This document shows positions 1 to 8,563 of a stretch of DNA of 64,000 nt, piece after piece; position 1 is the stretch's first letter, and each line of letters begins with the position of its first letter. Location: positions 139,157-203,156 of the forward strand of contig DIWM01000045.1 of assembly GCA_002428485.1 (NCBI GenBank), given 5' to 3'. The notes beneath the pieces were generated by a model. The model searched no databases and was not told the DNA's origin. It saw only the letters and a program-made list of their open reading frames with translations. The position numbers and the translations under genes are program-made. The DNA is from Deltaproteobacteria bacterium UBA6106. Lineage in GTDB: Bacteria; Desulfobacterota; Syntrophorhabdia; Syntrophorhabdales; Syntrophorhabdaceae.

Positions 1-533
1 CCATCGGAGGGGTTGGGCTGACGCCGGCTTTGCCGCAGGGCTCTTCGCTCAAGCGGGTGGAGAGAGGGGTCCCTGTCACGATCGATTACGGCGGCGGGTA
101 CAATGGATATGTTACCGATGAGACGAGGGTCTTTGTGGCAGGGGAGCTCAAAGAGATCTTCAGAAAACCTTATGAGGCTGCGCGGGAGATAATGGAAGAT
201 ATACAATCCTATGCGAAAGAAGGGGCCGACTGCGTTGACGTATTCTCGCGGGCATACCGTATTGCTGAAAAGGCGCACCTTCAGGATCATTTCATGGGGT
301 TCGGGGAAGGACAGGTTTCATTCATCGGCCACGGCCTCGGCCTTGAAATAAATGAGCTGCCTGTTATTACGGCCAGGCATGGAAGGGTCCTCAAGGAGGG
401 CATGGTATTTGCCTTTGAGCCGAAATTTGTTTTGCCGCCGCACGGGGCAATAGGGATCGAGCTTGACTTCATCGTAAGAAAGCACGGCCTCGAACGGGTG
501 ACAGGGGACACGGTCGATATAGTATACGTCTAA
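1..533 (+). CDS. M24 family metallopeptidase (Xaa-Pro aminopeptidase type), 5' truncated
   Basis: C-terminal part of a pita-bread fold M24 peptidase or creatinase-like hydrolase; the reading frame is open from base 3, so the start lies outside the window. The metal-site pattern is visible: two Asp in the DYGGGYNGYVTDETRVF stretch, a His in GHGLGLEINELP, a Glu in FEPKF and the last Glu in GIELDF. These five residues are the dinuclear-metal ligands of the family. Such enzymes cleave Xaa-Pro dipeptides or N-terminal residues in the cytoplasm. No partner gene is seen; the next gene is convergent. The exact substrate cannot be told from this fragment. Confidence 0.88.
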   Translation, partial: IGGVGLTPALPQGSSLKRVERGVPVTIDYGGGYNGYVTDETRVFVAGELKEIFRKPYEAAREIMEDIQSYAKEGADCVDVFSRAYRIAEKAHLQDHFMGFGEGQVSFIGHGLGLEINELPVITARHGRVLKEGMVFAFEPKFVLPPHGAIGIELDFIVRKHGLERVTGDTVDIVYV

Positions 534-633
534 ACCCTCCTTTTTGCATATCTGCAAGGGGGAGTCTACGATTGCCGGCCGCAATTTTCAAGCATTCCAG
601 ATCTGCTGAATCTGTGGTTTTCGTTGCAGTTTC

Positions 634-1206
634 TCAGGGCAGAAGCCTGTACGGCAGCGCCCTTTTGGTCCACTCACTCTGCGGATATTCAGCCTGGAGC
701 TTCTCGTATGCCTGCTTCAGCGGTTTCGGGTCATGGGTGCTTTTGTACCCGCATGCCCCGCGGTAAAAGATTGCCTCGGGCGCTGCGCCGCTCTGCGGAT
801 AACCCTGGATGACCCTTTCAAGATTCGCCAGGGTCTCGTCGAACATATCAAGATCATAATAAGTCTTTGCAATGCCGAGAAGCAACGAGGGGATCAGCTC
901 CTCCGGCGTCATGAAACCAACGGTCCGTGAATGTTCTTTCCCATTCCAGTCAAGTACGATGAGCGTGGGTGTCCATTTGATCATGAATTTAGTGGCAAGG
1001 GGTTCTGAATCCGAAGGGATGCGAACAGGTATAAGGTTTTCGGTTATGAACTGCACTACGCTTTCCGTAGGATACGTGACCGCATCCATCTGCTGGCAGC
1101 CGATTCACCCGGGGTGAAAAAAATCGAGCAAAACAGGCTTGTTCTCTGCCTGGGCCTTTGATACGGCAGCATCGAGATTCCTTTCCCATCTTATCATGAT
1201 TCCCAT
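634..1206 (-). CDS. Thioredoxin-fold protein with in-frame UGA, probable selenoprotein (UxxC), TPR-like C-terminus
   Basis: Translation from ATG 1206 (AAGGAGGA ribosome site 7 nt upstream) runs through one TGA at 1105-1107 to the stop at 634, giving 190 residues with residue 34 encoded by UGA. The context is FFHPG-U-IGCQQMDAVTYP, so U and Cys37 form a UxxC motif exactly where thioredoxin-like proteins carry CxxC. The downstream WTPTLIVLDWNGKE stretch contains the cis-Pro region of the fold. Residues about 110-190 are helical and TPR-like. A gene caller would start at 1089 and lose the active site. A redox role for a selenolate is inferred from the motif. Alternatives are a Cys-to-stop mutation or a sequencing error; the intact frame on both sides, the good ribosome site upstream and the hairpin argue for selenocysteine. 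Confidence 0.8.
1079..1097 (-). promoter_or_regulatory. Candidate bacterial SECIS hairpin after the UGA codon
   Basis: Hand folding of the mRNA starting 8 nt after the UGA gives GCC-A-GCA, loop GAUGGA, UGC-GGU: six pairs (one G-U) with one bulged A and a six-base loop that starts with G. Position, size and a G at the loop start fit the general form of bacterial SECIS elements, which lie inside the coding region just after the UGA. The fold was not computed. Confidence 0.6.
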
Positions 1207-1250
1207 GTGTAGTCCTCCTTTTTATTGTCCCGTAAAGGGAGTAAGTAATA

Positions 1251-1272
1251 GCTATCGGCTTCAGCCGATAGT
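1251..1272. repeat. Short palindrome CTATCGGCT/AGCCGATAG
   Basis: A perfect 9-bp inverted repeat with a 2-nt centre lies upstream of the selenoprotein candidate. A close relative occurs at 45887-45909, so this is an interspersed hairpin and not a gene-specific element. The rest of the 1207-1419 gap shows nothing recognisable. Confidence 0.6.
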
Positions 1273-1419
1273 AGTCTGCTTCAGTTTAAGGTGTCGGATA
1301 TCTTATATAAGTATAGACGCGAATCTCAATACCGGCAAGGGGTAAAAAGCGGGAGGGCTTGCACCCCGCGCTTCCACGATTACTTTACTTGATGCACAAA
1401 ATATGCTAATAATGAAGCC

Positions 1420-2403
1420 ATGATAACGGGTATAGGAAGTTTTCCATTTACAGATATCAATGAGACGATAGACGTCATATTCTCCTCCTGCGGGGAGATA
1501 CCGTTCTGGCCGCAACTCCCCAGGAGGGCGCCCACCGAGAACATGTATATTGCCTTCCTCGAATCAGTCCCTTCGGTTGTCATGGACGAAGAAAGCGGCA
1601 GCGCTTTTGTCGATACGACGAAGACGGAAGGAATAGAGGAGTTTTACGAAAACTATTCCAACAAAACATTAGATGCCTTTGCCATTTCATCGAAGATGGC
1701 GCCCGGTTTCTACCGTTTCCTCGAAAGGCTGCAGGATATCAGAAAAGACGTGAAATTCATCAAGTGTCAGCTCACGGGACCCTTCAGCATGGGTCTCGGT
1801 CTGAAAGACGAACAGGACAAACCGATCATCTATAATTCAGGATTTTTTGATATTATCCTCAAGGCCCTTCATATGAAGGCACAGTGGATGATAAAAACCA
1901 TCAAGGCATCCTACCCGGAAAAGGACATCATCATTTTTTTTGACGAGCCCTACATGGTCTCCTTCGGCTCAGCGTATGTGTCTATCCCAAAGGAAGATGC
2001 GATTGCCATATTTAATGAGGTTGCCGCGGGGCTCGGCGCAAAGAGGGGTGTCCATTGCTGCGGGAACACTGACTGGTCAGTGCTGCTTAATGCCGATTTG
2101 GACATCATCAATTACGACGCATACAACTACCTGGATACGATCTTCTACTACAAGGATGACCTCGCCGGATTCCTCGCAAAGGGCGGCTGGATAGCCCCTG
2201 GACTTGTCCCGTCCTCCGAAGAGGTCCTTAAGGTCTCCACGAAAGACATCGAGGCATTAAAGATAAAGTTTTTCAACGCTATGACCGGTATTGACGCAGC
2301 GGTAAAAGACCGGGACATCCTCGTCACGCCGAGCTGCGGCCTCGGCAGCCTGACCGCAGAAGAAGCCCGCAGGGCAATGGAACTGCTGAGGGAATTGAAA
2401 TAG
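1420..2403 (+). CDS. MetE/UROD-fold methyltransferase-like protein
   Basis: A 327-residue protein of the cobalamin-independent methionine synthase C-terminal / uroporphyrinogen decarboxylase TIM-barrel superfamily. It has the KCQLTGPFS strand, the FFDEP motif, the HCCGNTDW zinc-ligand type motif and a late PSCGLGS Cys motif, matching the His-x-Cys ... Cys zinc site of MetE-like enzymes. It is less than half the length of full MetE and lacks the N-terminal barrel. Short proteins of this kind use methylated corrinoid proteins or unknown methyl donors, so the substrate is open. It stands alone, with a weak ribosome site. Its stop codon TAG is the first triplet of a repeat element. Confidence 0.75.
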   Translation: MITGIGSFPFTDINETIDVIFSSCGEIPFWPQLPRRAPTENMYIAFLESVPSVVMDEESGSAFVDTTKTEGIEEFYENYSNKTLDAFAISSKMAPGFYRFLERLQDIRKDVKFIKCQLTGPFSMGLGLKDEQDKPIIYNSGFFDIILKALHMKAQWMIKTIKASYPEKDIIIFFDEPYMVSFGSAYVSIPKEDAIAIFNEVAAGLGAKRGVHCCGNTDWSVLLNADLDIINYDAYNYLDTIFYYKDDLAGFLAKGGWIAPGLVPSSEEVLKVSTKDIEALKIKFFNAMTGIDAAVKDRDILVTPSCGLGSLTAEEARRAMELLRELK

Positions 2404-2617
2404 CTCGTAGTTCGTAGCTCATGGCTCATAGTAAAACCAAATCCTGAATCCGAATATCGAAACTCTAAACAATTTCAAATGTGCCAATGTCAAAAACGTA
2501 AAATTAAGCGATCTTGTATCTGTTTAGAAAATTCGATATTTGAATTTTGATATTGTTTAGTGCTTCATGCTTAGGATTTGGAATTTCCTATGAGCTATCA
2601 GCTATGAGCCATGGGCC
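2401..2617. repeat. Composite nested palindrome (families B and D, 7-nt units)
   Basis: Outer arms of family B (units like CTCATAG on the left, CTATGAG on the right) enclose inner arms of family D (AATCCGAATATCG on the left, CGATATTTGAATTTTG on the right). The whole gap between the MetE-like gene and the crotonase gene is this element, and it overlaps the stop codon of the former. Confidence 0.8.
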
Positions 2618-2621
2618 GTAC

Positions 2622-3410
2622 CTATTTTCCTTCAAACTTAGGTTTTCTCTTCTCAAGAAATGAGCGGGCTGCTTCCTGGTGGTCCTTCGTCTCCGACAGC
2701 AGGGATATTTGTGAGGAGATATAGTCGAGGTGAGACCGCAGGGTGTTTGTCAGCCCCTGGTAGACAGCCCTTTTCGTCATGCGGATCGCAAGCGGAGGCC
2801 TGGCGGCGATCTTTTCTGCGAGCTTCATCGTCTCGCTCATTAACCTGTCGTGGGAAACGACCTTGTTGACGATGCCAAGCCGCAATGCTTCTTCTGCGTT
2901 TATGACATCTCCGGTGAGGAGGAGCTCAAGCGCCTTCGGCAGGCCTGCTACCCTGGGGAGAAAATAGGCCCCGCCGTCGCCAGGCACTAGCCCCATCATG
3001 ATATATGATTCCGCAAGCTTAGCCTTTTCGGAGCATACCCTGAGGTCGCACATGATTGCCATGTCCATGCCGGCGCCCATTGCCGCGCCGTTGATCGCTG
3101 CGATGACCGGCTTATCGAGGTCTTCGAGGGTAAGAACGATCCTGTGAACGCCGTCCCAGAGGAACCGCTTCATGTCCCATGATTTCAGCTTCCCTTCCGC
3201 CATATCGCGTATGTCGCCGCCTGAGCAGAAGGTGTCGCCGTTGCCGGTGACGATGATCGCCCGTATGGCGTCATCCTGTTTAGCCTTTTCAAGGTATTCT
3301 CGCCAGAGCCTGATCATCTCCGGGCTGAAGGCATTCTTCGCCTCCGGCCGGTTCAGCGTGATCACGGCGATATGTCCTTTCACTTCATACAGTACATGCG
3401 GTTCTTTCAT
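2622..3410 (-). CDS. Enoyl-CoA hydratase/isomerase family protein
   Basis: A 262-residue crotonase-fold enzyme. The CoA-binding oxyanion motifs CSGGDIRDMA and NGAAMGAGMDMAIMCD are present, followed by AESYIMMGLVPGDGG. Compared with classical hydratases, the first catalytic Glu position reads Asp and the second (PEI in rat enzyme) reads Ser-Tyr; the Asp in PGDGG is a possible replacement, as in isomerase-type members. So it may be an isomerase or a hydratase for an unusual acyl-CoA and not a plain beta-oxidation hydratase. Start ATG 3410 has AAGGATGGA upstream. No CoA-pathway gene is adjacent. Confidence 0.85.
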   Translation of the reverse strand: MKEPHVLYEVKGHIAVITLNRPEAKNAFSPEMIRLWREYLEKAKQDDAIRAIIVTGNGDTFCSGGDIRDMAEGKLKSWDMKRFLWDGVHRIVLTLEDLDKPVIAAINGAAMGAGMDMAIMCDLRVCSEKAKLAESYIMMGLVPGDGGAYFLPRVAGLPKALELLLTGDVINAEEALRLGIVNKVVSHDRLMSETMKLAEKIAARPPLAIRMTKRAVYQGLTNTLRSHLDYISSQISLLSETKDHQEAARSFLEKRKPKFEGK

Positions 3411-3430
3411 GCTTCCATCCTTACTTGAAT

Positions 3431-3492
3431 CCGTAAGTCGTAAGTCGTGAATCGTAAGGGGTTAAATCGCCTTACGCCTAACGCCTCACGGG
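3431..3492. repeat. Family A heptamer palindrome
   Basis: The left arm is tandem 7-nt units of the form GTAAGTC/GTGAATC, the right arm units of the form CTTACGC/CTAACGC/CTCACGG. They are separated by GGGGTTAAATCGC and can form one long hairpin between two minus-strand genes. Confidence 0.8.
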
Positions 3493-3499
3493 TTCATTG

Positions 3500-4342
3500 T
3501 TATGAGTCATGCGCTGCTTTATATACATATTTTTCAAGGAACCCTTCGATCCCGCCTGTATATATTCGCCCCGAGAGAAGGAATCCATCGTTATGGCCGC
3601 CCCGGATCTCGAGGAACTCTTTCGGCGGCAAAGCCTTTTCGTAGTTCATTCTTCCGTGCTCAAAGGGGACGATATCGTCCTTTCTGCTGTGAATGATCAG
3701 TTTGGGACACCTGATAGTCCCTATCTTGTCTATCGTTGCGTAGTGAAATTTCGATATGAGCTTCACCGGGAGCCATGGGTATAGCTTTTTGCCGAGGTCA
3801 GGCACCGAGGCAAAACCGGATTCAACGATCAGCGCAGCAGACGATCTCCTTGTCGCGATCTCCGCTGCCACTGCTGCACCCAGGGAACGGCCCCAGAGAA
3901 TGATCCGGCCGGGAGGCACTTTCTTTACGGTGAAAAGGTAGTCCCATGCTGCCTCCCCGTCGAGATAGGTGCCTTCTTCCGATGGCCTCCCTTCACTCTT
4001 CCCGTAGCCCCTGTAGTCGAAGATAAGGACGCTTAAGGAGAGGCTGTGGGAAATCCTGACGGAATCAAGGCGATTGGATATGTTGCCGGCATTCCCGTGG
4101 CAGAAGAGGACAACCGCCTTTTCATTCTTTGCAGGGATATACCACCCGGATATGGAAAGGCCGTCCTTTGTCCTGATAGCTACCTCTTCATACGACAGTC
4201 CGATATTTTTCGGATTGTGCGTGATCGTCCTTTCAGGGGCATAGACCATGCCGTCCTGCTGAAAATAAATCATGACAGTGAGGCCGAGGTATGTGAGCGC
4301 GACGGCGATGATGATGTTGAGCAGCGATCTTTTAACGTGCAT
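3500..4342 (-). CDS. Alpha/beta hydrolase, membrane-anchored (BEM46/YfhR type)
   Basis: About 280 residues. An N-terminal hydrophobic helix (residues about 5-24) probably anchors it in the inner membrane. The catalytic triad is readable: Ser in the nucleophile elbow GRSLGA, Asp in HSRKDDIVP and His in GGHNDG; the oxyanion loop is CHGNAGN. The start chosen is ATG 4342, preceded by GAAG, and not the in-frame ATG 27 bases upstream that adds a hydrophilic tail before the helix. The family contains serine hydrolases of unknown physiological substrate; thioesterase or carboxylesterase activity is possible. Confidence 0.85.
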   Translation of the reverse strand: MHVKRSLLNIIIAVALTYLGLTVMIYFQQDGMVYAPERTITHNPKNIGLSYEEVAIRTKDGLSISGWYIPAKNEKAVVLFCHGNAGNISNRLDSVRISHSLSLSVLIFDYRGYGKSEGRPSEEGTYLDGEAAWDYLFTVKKVPPGRIILWGRSLGAAVAAEIATRRSSAALIVESGFASVPDLGKKLYPWLPVKLISKFHYATIDKIGTIRCPKLIIHSRKDDIVPFEHGRMNYEKALPPKEFLEIRGGHNDGFLLSGRIYTGGIEGFLEKYVYKAAHDS

Positions 4343-4506
4343 CTTCACAACGTGATGAGTATAACACAAAACACAAGGCGTAAAGGCGTCAAAATCTCTT
4401 AACGCGTATACACTGCGGCACGCCGCTCAACACTCTTCGCTGTTGAAAAATTATGACAGAAGGATAATAATGAGAGGAACAGTGAATGGAACAACAGGAG
4501 GATCGT

Positions 4507-5265
4507 ATGGATATGATATTGAAAGAACGGTTCAAGGAACTATGGGCGCGGTATTTCAACGGCGCTGAACTGCCTGTCACCTTTTTCTACACGGACAGAG
4601 AAGATGCTGCGCCGAAGGTAAGACCGCCGAAAAACCCCGGGGCGCACAGGTGCGTCATTGCCGACCTCGCGCGTGCGAGAAACGGGAAGCCCCTTTGCTT
4701 TGACATCGACTCTCTGGGCTGCGAGGGGGGCAAACGGTATTTCGGCTTCACGGAAGTCCTGAGACCCAACTTCGAATATTTCCTCTCTTACGGGATACCC
4801 GGCGAGCTCGTGGGCGAACGGTACAAAAAGTCGCCGGCGCTGGTTAGCGAGATAATGAAAAAGGTTCCCAAGTTACGCTCACCCGACAGATATATCGTAT
4901 TCAAGCGGTGGGACCTTCTCGACAAAAGCGACAATCCGGAAGCGGTGATCTTCTTTTCGCCGCCTGACGTTGTTTCCGGACTCTTTACGCTCGCGAACTA
5001 TGACGAGAAGGATTTGAACGGAGTCTTTTCGCCATTCGGGGCCGGCTGCGCGACGATCGTCCTTTACCCCTATCTCGAAAATCGTTCAAGGCGCCCGCGG
5101 GGCGTCTTGGGCATGTTCGACGTGTCTGCCAGGCCGTGCGTGCAGAAGGATATTCTCACCATCACCTTCCCCTTAAAGAAGTTCAAGACCATGATCGGCA
5201 ACATGGAAGAGAGCTTCCTCACCACGGAAAGCTGGAAGAAGGTAAAAAAGAGGATCACATCGTAG
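4507..5265 (+). CDS. DUF169 family protein
   Basis: A 252-residue protein that matches DUF169 in its layout: the N-terminal LPVTFFYTD strand, a CVIADLARARNGKPLCFD segment, the Cys-Gly rich GCEGGKRYFGF motif and a late GAGCATIVLYPYLE motif. The conserved cysteines suggest metal or cofactor binding, but no activity is established for the family. It is common in anaerobes. ATG 4507 was chosen because AGGAGG lies five bases upstream; the ATG at 4486 precedes that site. It ends 16 bases from the convergent binding-protein gene. Confidence 0.82.
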   Translation: MDMILKERFKELWARYFNGAELPVTFFYTDREDAAPKVRPPKNPGAHRCVIADLARARNGKPLCFDIDSLGCEGGKRYFGFTEVLRPNFEYFLSYGIPGELVGERYKKSPALVSEIMKKVPKLRSPDRYIVFKRWDLLDKSDNPEAVIFFSPPDVVSGLFTLANYDEKDLNGVFSPFGAGCATIVLYPYLENRSRRPRGVLGMFDVSARPCVQKDILTITFPLKKFKTMIGNMEESFLTTESWKKVKKRITS

Positions 5266-5281
5266 CGCGACAGATCTTATG

Positions 5282-6076
5282 TCAGGGCAGTTCCTTCATC
5301 CACGATGAATCCTGAAACCATTTTGTCTGGAGGTCGTCGAGGACGCCGTTGCCTTGCGCATTCAGGAGAATATTGTTGAGCAGGTTCACGAGCAGCGGAT
5401 CGCCCTGGCGGACAGCAATGCCGAACGGTTCAAAGGTGAGCGGAGGCGTTGCAACCAAACCCTTATCCTGATTGCGGAATACGGTTACGGCGCATGCAGC
5501 GACATCAGACATGACAGCCTTGACCTTGCCGGCAAGAAGAAGCTGTATGGCCTCATCCATGTTCTTCGCAACCTCGAGCTTCGTAAGGGGCAGGCTTATT
5601 TTTGCGATCGCCTCGCTGGTGGTGCCGAGGGGTACGGCAAGCGAAAAATCAGCCTTATTGATCTCCTTCAGGGTCTTCACATTCATGGCCGTCTCTTTTG
5701 TGGTAAGGATAGACTGCCCTGAAACGAAATAGGGGCCTACAAATGCGAACTTGAGGTTCCTTTCGGAGGTGATGGTCATACATGACAGGACCATGTCTAT
5801 TTTACCGGACTTCAGCGCAGAAAGGAGGGTATTGAAAGGCATCTGGACGACCTTCAGCCTGACACCCATCTCATTGGCGACGATCGTCGCGATATCGATA
5901 TCGATCCCGATGAGCTTGCCGCTTTTTGTCTTTGCCGTCAGAGGTGGATAGTCCCCGGAAGAGCCGACGATCAGTTCCCCTCTTTTTACTATCTTGTCAA
6001 TGATCGGTCCTGCTGAAGCGGTTGCTGCGACAACAATAATCAGGACTGCCACAAGGCATGCCGTAAGCTTTCTCAT
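5282..6076 (-). CDS. Amino-acid type ABC transporter substrate-binding protein (family 3)
   Basis: A 264-residue periplasmic binding protein with a Sec signal peptide (residues 1-22, cleavage near ATASA-GP). The body has the family-3 hallmark strands RGELIVGSSGDYPP and GIDIDIATIVANEMG, then SCMTITSERNLKFAF and LGTTSEAIAK. These proteins bind polar amino acids or related ligands for an ABC importer. No permease or ATPase gene is adjacent, so it is an orphan here and may serve a transporter elsewhere. The ribosome site AAGGAGGA lies 6 bases upstream of the ATG. Confidence 0.88.
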   Translation of the reverse strand: MRKLTACLVAVLIIVVAATASAGPIIDKIVKRGELIVGSSGDYPPLTAKTKSGKLIGIDIDIATIVANEMGVRLKVVQMPFNTLLSALKSGKIDMVLSCMTITSERNLKFAFVGPYFVSGQSILTTKETAMNVKTLKEINKADFSLAVPLGTTSEAIAKISLPLTKLEVAKNMDEAIQLLLAGKVKAVMSDVAACAVTVFRNQDKGLVATPPLTFEPFGIAVRQGDPLLVNLLNNILLNAQGNGVLDDLQTKWFQDSSWMKELP

Positions 6077-6174
6077 ACACTTCCTCCTTAATAAATTATG
6101 CTATGTATTTCAATAAGATTATATTTGTTGCAGGTATTTTGTAAAGAGAAATACACAGCGCGCCGCAGGGCCCA

Positions 6175-7623
6175 CTATCTCCCGTACTTCAACCGCAGCG
6201 CTTTCGACCGTTCCACGGAGACCTTTCCCACGTCGCTTTTTGGATCTATTTGGGACTGTTTCATATACTCGGTGTAGGCGTTGTTAACGTCGCCCACATT
6301 CTCATAGCACATTCCCAGGATACCGTGAACCCTCGGATGCTTCGGCTGGGCATCCGCAAAGGGCTTGAGGTAGGTAATCGCGTTCTTGTATGACTTCGTC
6401 CTGTAATAGTCCATCCCGAGAAAATAATACGAAGGCAGGTCTTCCGGGAAGAGCGTCAGGCTTCTGCGCAGATATTGAATGCTTTCAGGGTATTTTCCCT
6501 GAAAATAACTTTTTGCCCCCATTCCCCTTACTGCGGGCTGATAGTTAGGATCAACCATGAGCGCTTGCTGGAAAGATTTCTCTGCCTCGCTGTAATTCTT
6601 CTTCTTCAACATGATAAAACCGTTGAGGGCATGGAACGGGGCTCGTTTCTGGCTTTGGGCGAGGGCCTTCTGCGCATAGCTCGTCGCTTCGGGCAGGTTG
6701 TCTTTCTTTAGAGCCCGCACCCCTTTATCGTAGTAATTTGTATAGATGTTGTGCATTTTGCGTATGTCTGCTGTGGCAGACTGGAACTGCTGCCTGTTCG
6801 TGCCGTCTCCGCGGACGGGCTGGCGGGGGGTCGCATTGATGATATTCTGCATCTCATCGACGCGCACCGATGTCCGTGGATGGGTTGAGAGAAGGTCACT
6901 AAAAAAACTTTGTTCGCCGGGTTCCTGGCCGATTGATTTTACGTATTCCTTGCCTATATTCTCTATATTCTTCTGGGCGTTCAGGGCATTGCGGGGATCG
7001 TATCCAAGCCTCGTCATGTACTGGACGCCAAGCCGGTCAGCCTCCAACTCATCGCTCCTGCTGTATTTTAAAATGAGGAGGCTTCCCCCAAGAGAACCGA
7101 GGGTCAATGCGGCGTCCGAATAATCGCTTCCTGCCAGGGCAATACCGGCTCCGCCAAGGAGTACCTGGGTCACCATGCTGTGTGACATCTGGCTCGCTGA
7201 ATGGCGCGCAGATACATGTCCCATCTCATGGCCCATAATGTATGCGAACTCTGCCTCATTGTTGAGATTTGCCAGCAGACCCCGCGTCATCACAACATAC
7301 CCCGGGATCGCCCACGCGTTGGGAACGGAAGAATCCTGGATCGCAAATTCCACAGGGAGGTTGGGCCTGTGGGACACCTTGTGAATGTTGACAACAATAC
7401 CTTTTAAGTATGTTTTGAGCCGCTCATCCCGGTACTCGCCTCCCCCGCCCTCTCCCCCCCAAAGCGCGTTAGGATAAAGCTCTCTGCCCATGGCAATCTC
7501 TTCCTGCTCCGAAACAAGCATCAGCTGGCTCTGGCCGGTCACAGGGTTGACTGCGCAGCTGCCAAAAAGCATAAAGGTGAGGAAAAGGAGGGGGATAACC
7601 AACATAAGCCGCAAGGTTCTCAT
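6175..7623 (-). CDS. M48 family metalloprotease with TPR domain (BepA-like lipoprotein)
   Basis: About 482 residues. The signal peptide ends in a lipobox, LFGSC (Cys about residue 23), so a periplasmic lipoprotein is likely. The zinc motif HEMGH followed by SARH is present, with the third ligand Glu in the SDELEADRLG helix. Residues about 290-480 are TPR repeats. The architecture equals Escherichia coli BepA (YfgC), a periplasmic protease-chaperone that assists outer-membrane protein and LPS-translocon assembly; E. coli BepA itself is soluble. ATG 7623 was chosen for GGGAGGTG five bases upstream. It is a single gene. Confidence 0.88.
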   Translation of the reverse strand: MRTLRLMLVIPLLFLTFMLFGSCAVNPVTGQSQLMLVSEQEEIAMGRELYPNALWGGEGGGGEYRDERLKTYLKGIVVNIHKVSHRPNLPVEFAIQDSSVPNAWAIPGYVVMTRGLLANLNNEAEFAYIMGHEMGHVSARHSASQMSHSMVTQVLLGGAGIALAGSDYSDAALTLGSLGGSLLILKYSRSDELEADRLGVQYMTRLGYDPRNALNAQKNIENIGKEYVKSIGQEPGEQSFFSDLLSTHPRTSVRVDEMQNIINATPRQPVRGDGTNRQQFQSATADIRKMHNIYTNYYDKGVRALKKDNLPEATSYAQKALAQSQKRAPFHALNGFIMLKKKNYSEAEKSFQQALMVDPNYQPAVRGMGAKSYFQGKYPESIQYLRRSLTLFPEDLPSYYFLGMDYYRTKSYKNAITYLKPFADAQPKHPRVHGILGMCYENVGDVNNAYTEYMKQSQIDPKSDVGKVSVERSKALRLKYGR

Positions 7624-7680
7624 GTCCACCTCCCGCATATATATTTATTGTATCTCTTTACTCCGGTTTGTCAAGTTCCG

Positions 7681-7841
7681 ATCAGCTATCAGCAATGCAC
7701 CCGCAAGTCGTGAGGCGTAAGTCGTGAGGGGATAAAAGCAACGTCAAATATTTAATCCCATGCCTTTCCGCTTTTTTCGTGCCTTGCACCTTGTTACCGG
7801 CATCTCGCATTATTACGCCTAACGCCTCACGCCTAACGGGT
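7681..7841. repeat. Families B and A, arms 80 bases apart
   Basis: A short B right arm (ATCAGCT units) and a left A arm (GTGAGGC, GTAAGTC units) at 7681-7731 face a right A arm (ACGCCTA, CTCACGC units) at 7812-7841. This fills much of the 316-base gap between the protease and FAH genes; the rest shows no gene. Confidence 0.75.
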
Positions 7842-7939
7842 TTCGTATTTCACGTTGTTTCGCTCATTTTTCTTGAACTGCTTCACAGGGAAAGCGTAGA
7901 ATATGATAGCTATATCAAGAACCTTCAAAGGAGGTGTCG

Positions 7940-8563
7940 ATGGGTATCTTTCATCCGACGAAGATCGTCGCCATTGGTTTGAACTATATCGACCATGCAA
8001 AAGAGTTCAACATGCCCATACCCGAATACCCCATCATCTTTATGAAGCCCCCGACATCTATTATTGAAAACGGGGACACTATCCTGTGTCCAACGCAGAG
8101 CAAAGAAGTTCATTATGAAGGGGAGCTCGCCATCGTCATTAAGGAGAAGGCGCGATTTGTAAAACAAGAAGACGCACGCCGTTTCATGGCCGGGTATACC
8201 TGCGCCAATGATGTTACAGCGCGGGACATACAGAGGATTGACGGGCAGTGGACGCGGTCAAAATCGTTCGATACCTTTTGTCCTCTCGGCCCGGGGATCG
8301 TCTCCGGCATCGACCCGGCGAACCTCGATATTGCAACGAGGGTCAACGGGGTTACAAAGCAGCATTCCAACACACGCAACATGATCTTTAACGTCTTTTA
8401 TTTAGTTTCATATATATCGGAGATCATGACCCTCCTGCCGGGCGACGTCGTCATAACAGGAACGCCCCCGGGGGTTGGCCCGATCGTGCCCGGCGACGAG
8501 GTTGAGATCGAGATAGAGGGGATCGGGATACTGAGGAACAGGGTAGCAGCATTAACAACGTGA
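7940..8563 (+). CDS. Fumarylacetoacetate hydrolase family protein
   Basis: A 207-residue FAH-fold enzyme. The metal-binding residues are visible: Glu-x-Glu in HYEGELAIVI and Asp in ANDVTARDIQ. The glycine-rich ITGTPPGVGP loop near the C-terminus is typical of the family. Members are acylpyruvate hydrolases, oxaloacetate decarboxylases or hydratases/decarboxylases of aromatic degradation. The short, single-domain form resembles the acylpyruvase group. Start ATG 7940 follows AAAGGAGGTG; the GTG inside that site was rejected. The stop codon TGA is part of a family E repeat. Confidence 0.85.
   Translation: MGIFHPTKIVAIGLNYIDHAKEFNMPIPEYPIIFMKPPTSIIENGDTILCPTQSKEVHYEGELAIVIKEKARFVKQEDARRFMAGYTCANDVTARDIQRIDGQWTRSKSFDTFCPLGPGIVSGIDPANLDIATRVNGVTKQHSNTRNMIFNVFYLVSYISEIMTLLPGDVVITGTPPGVGPIVPGDEVEIEIEGIGILRNRVAALTT

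Noticed and set aside
1090..1206. UGA at 1105 read as the end of a broken gene
   Set aside because: Frame, ribosome site, motif position and hairpin all fit selenocysteine better than decay; no other defect is present.
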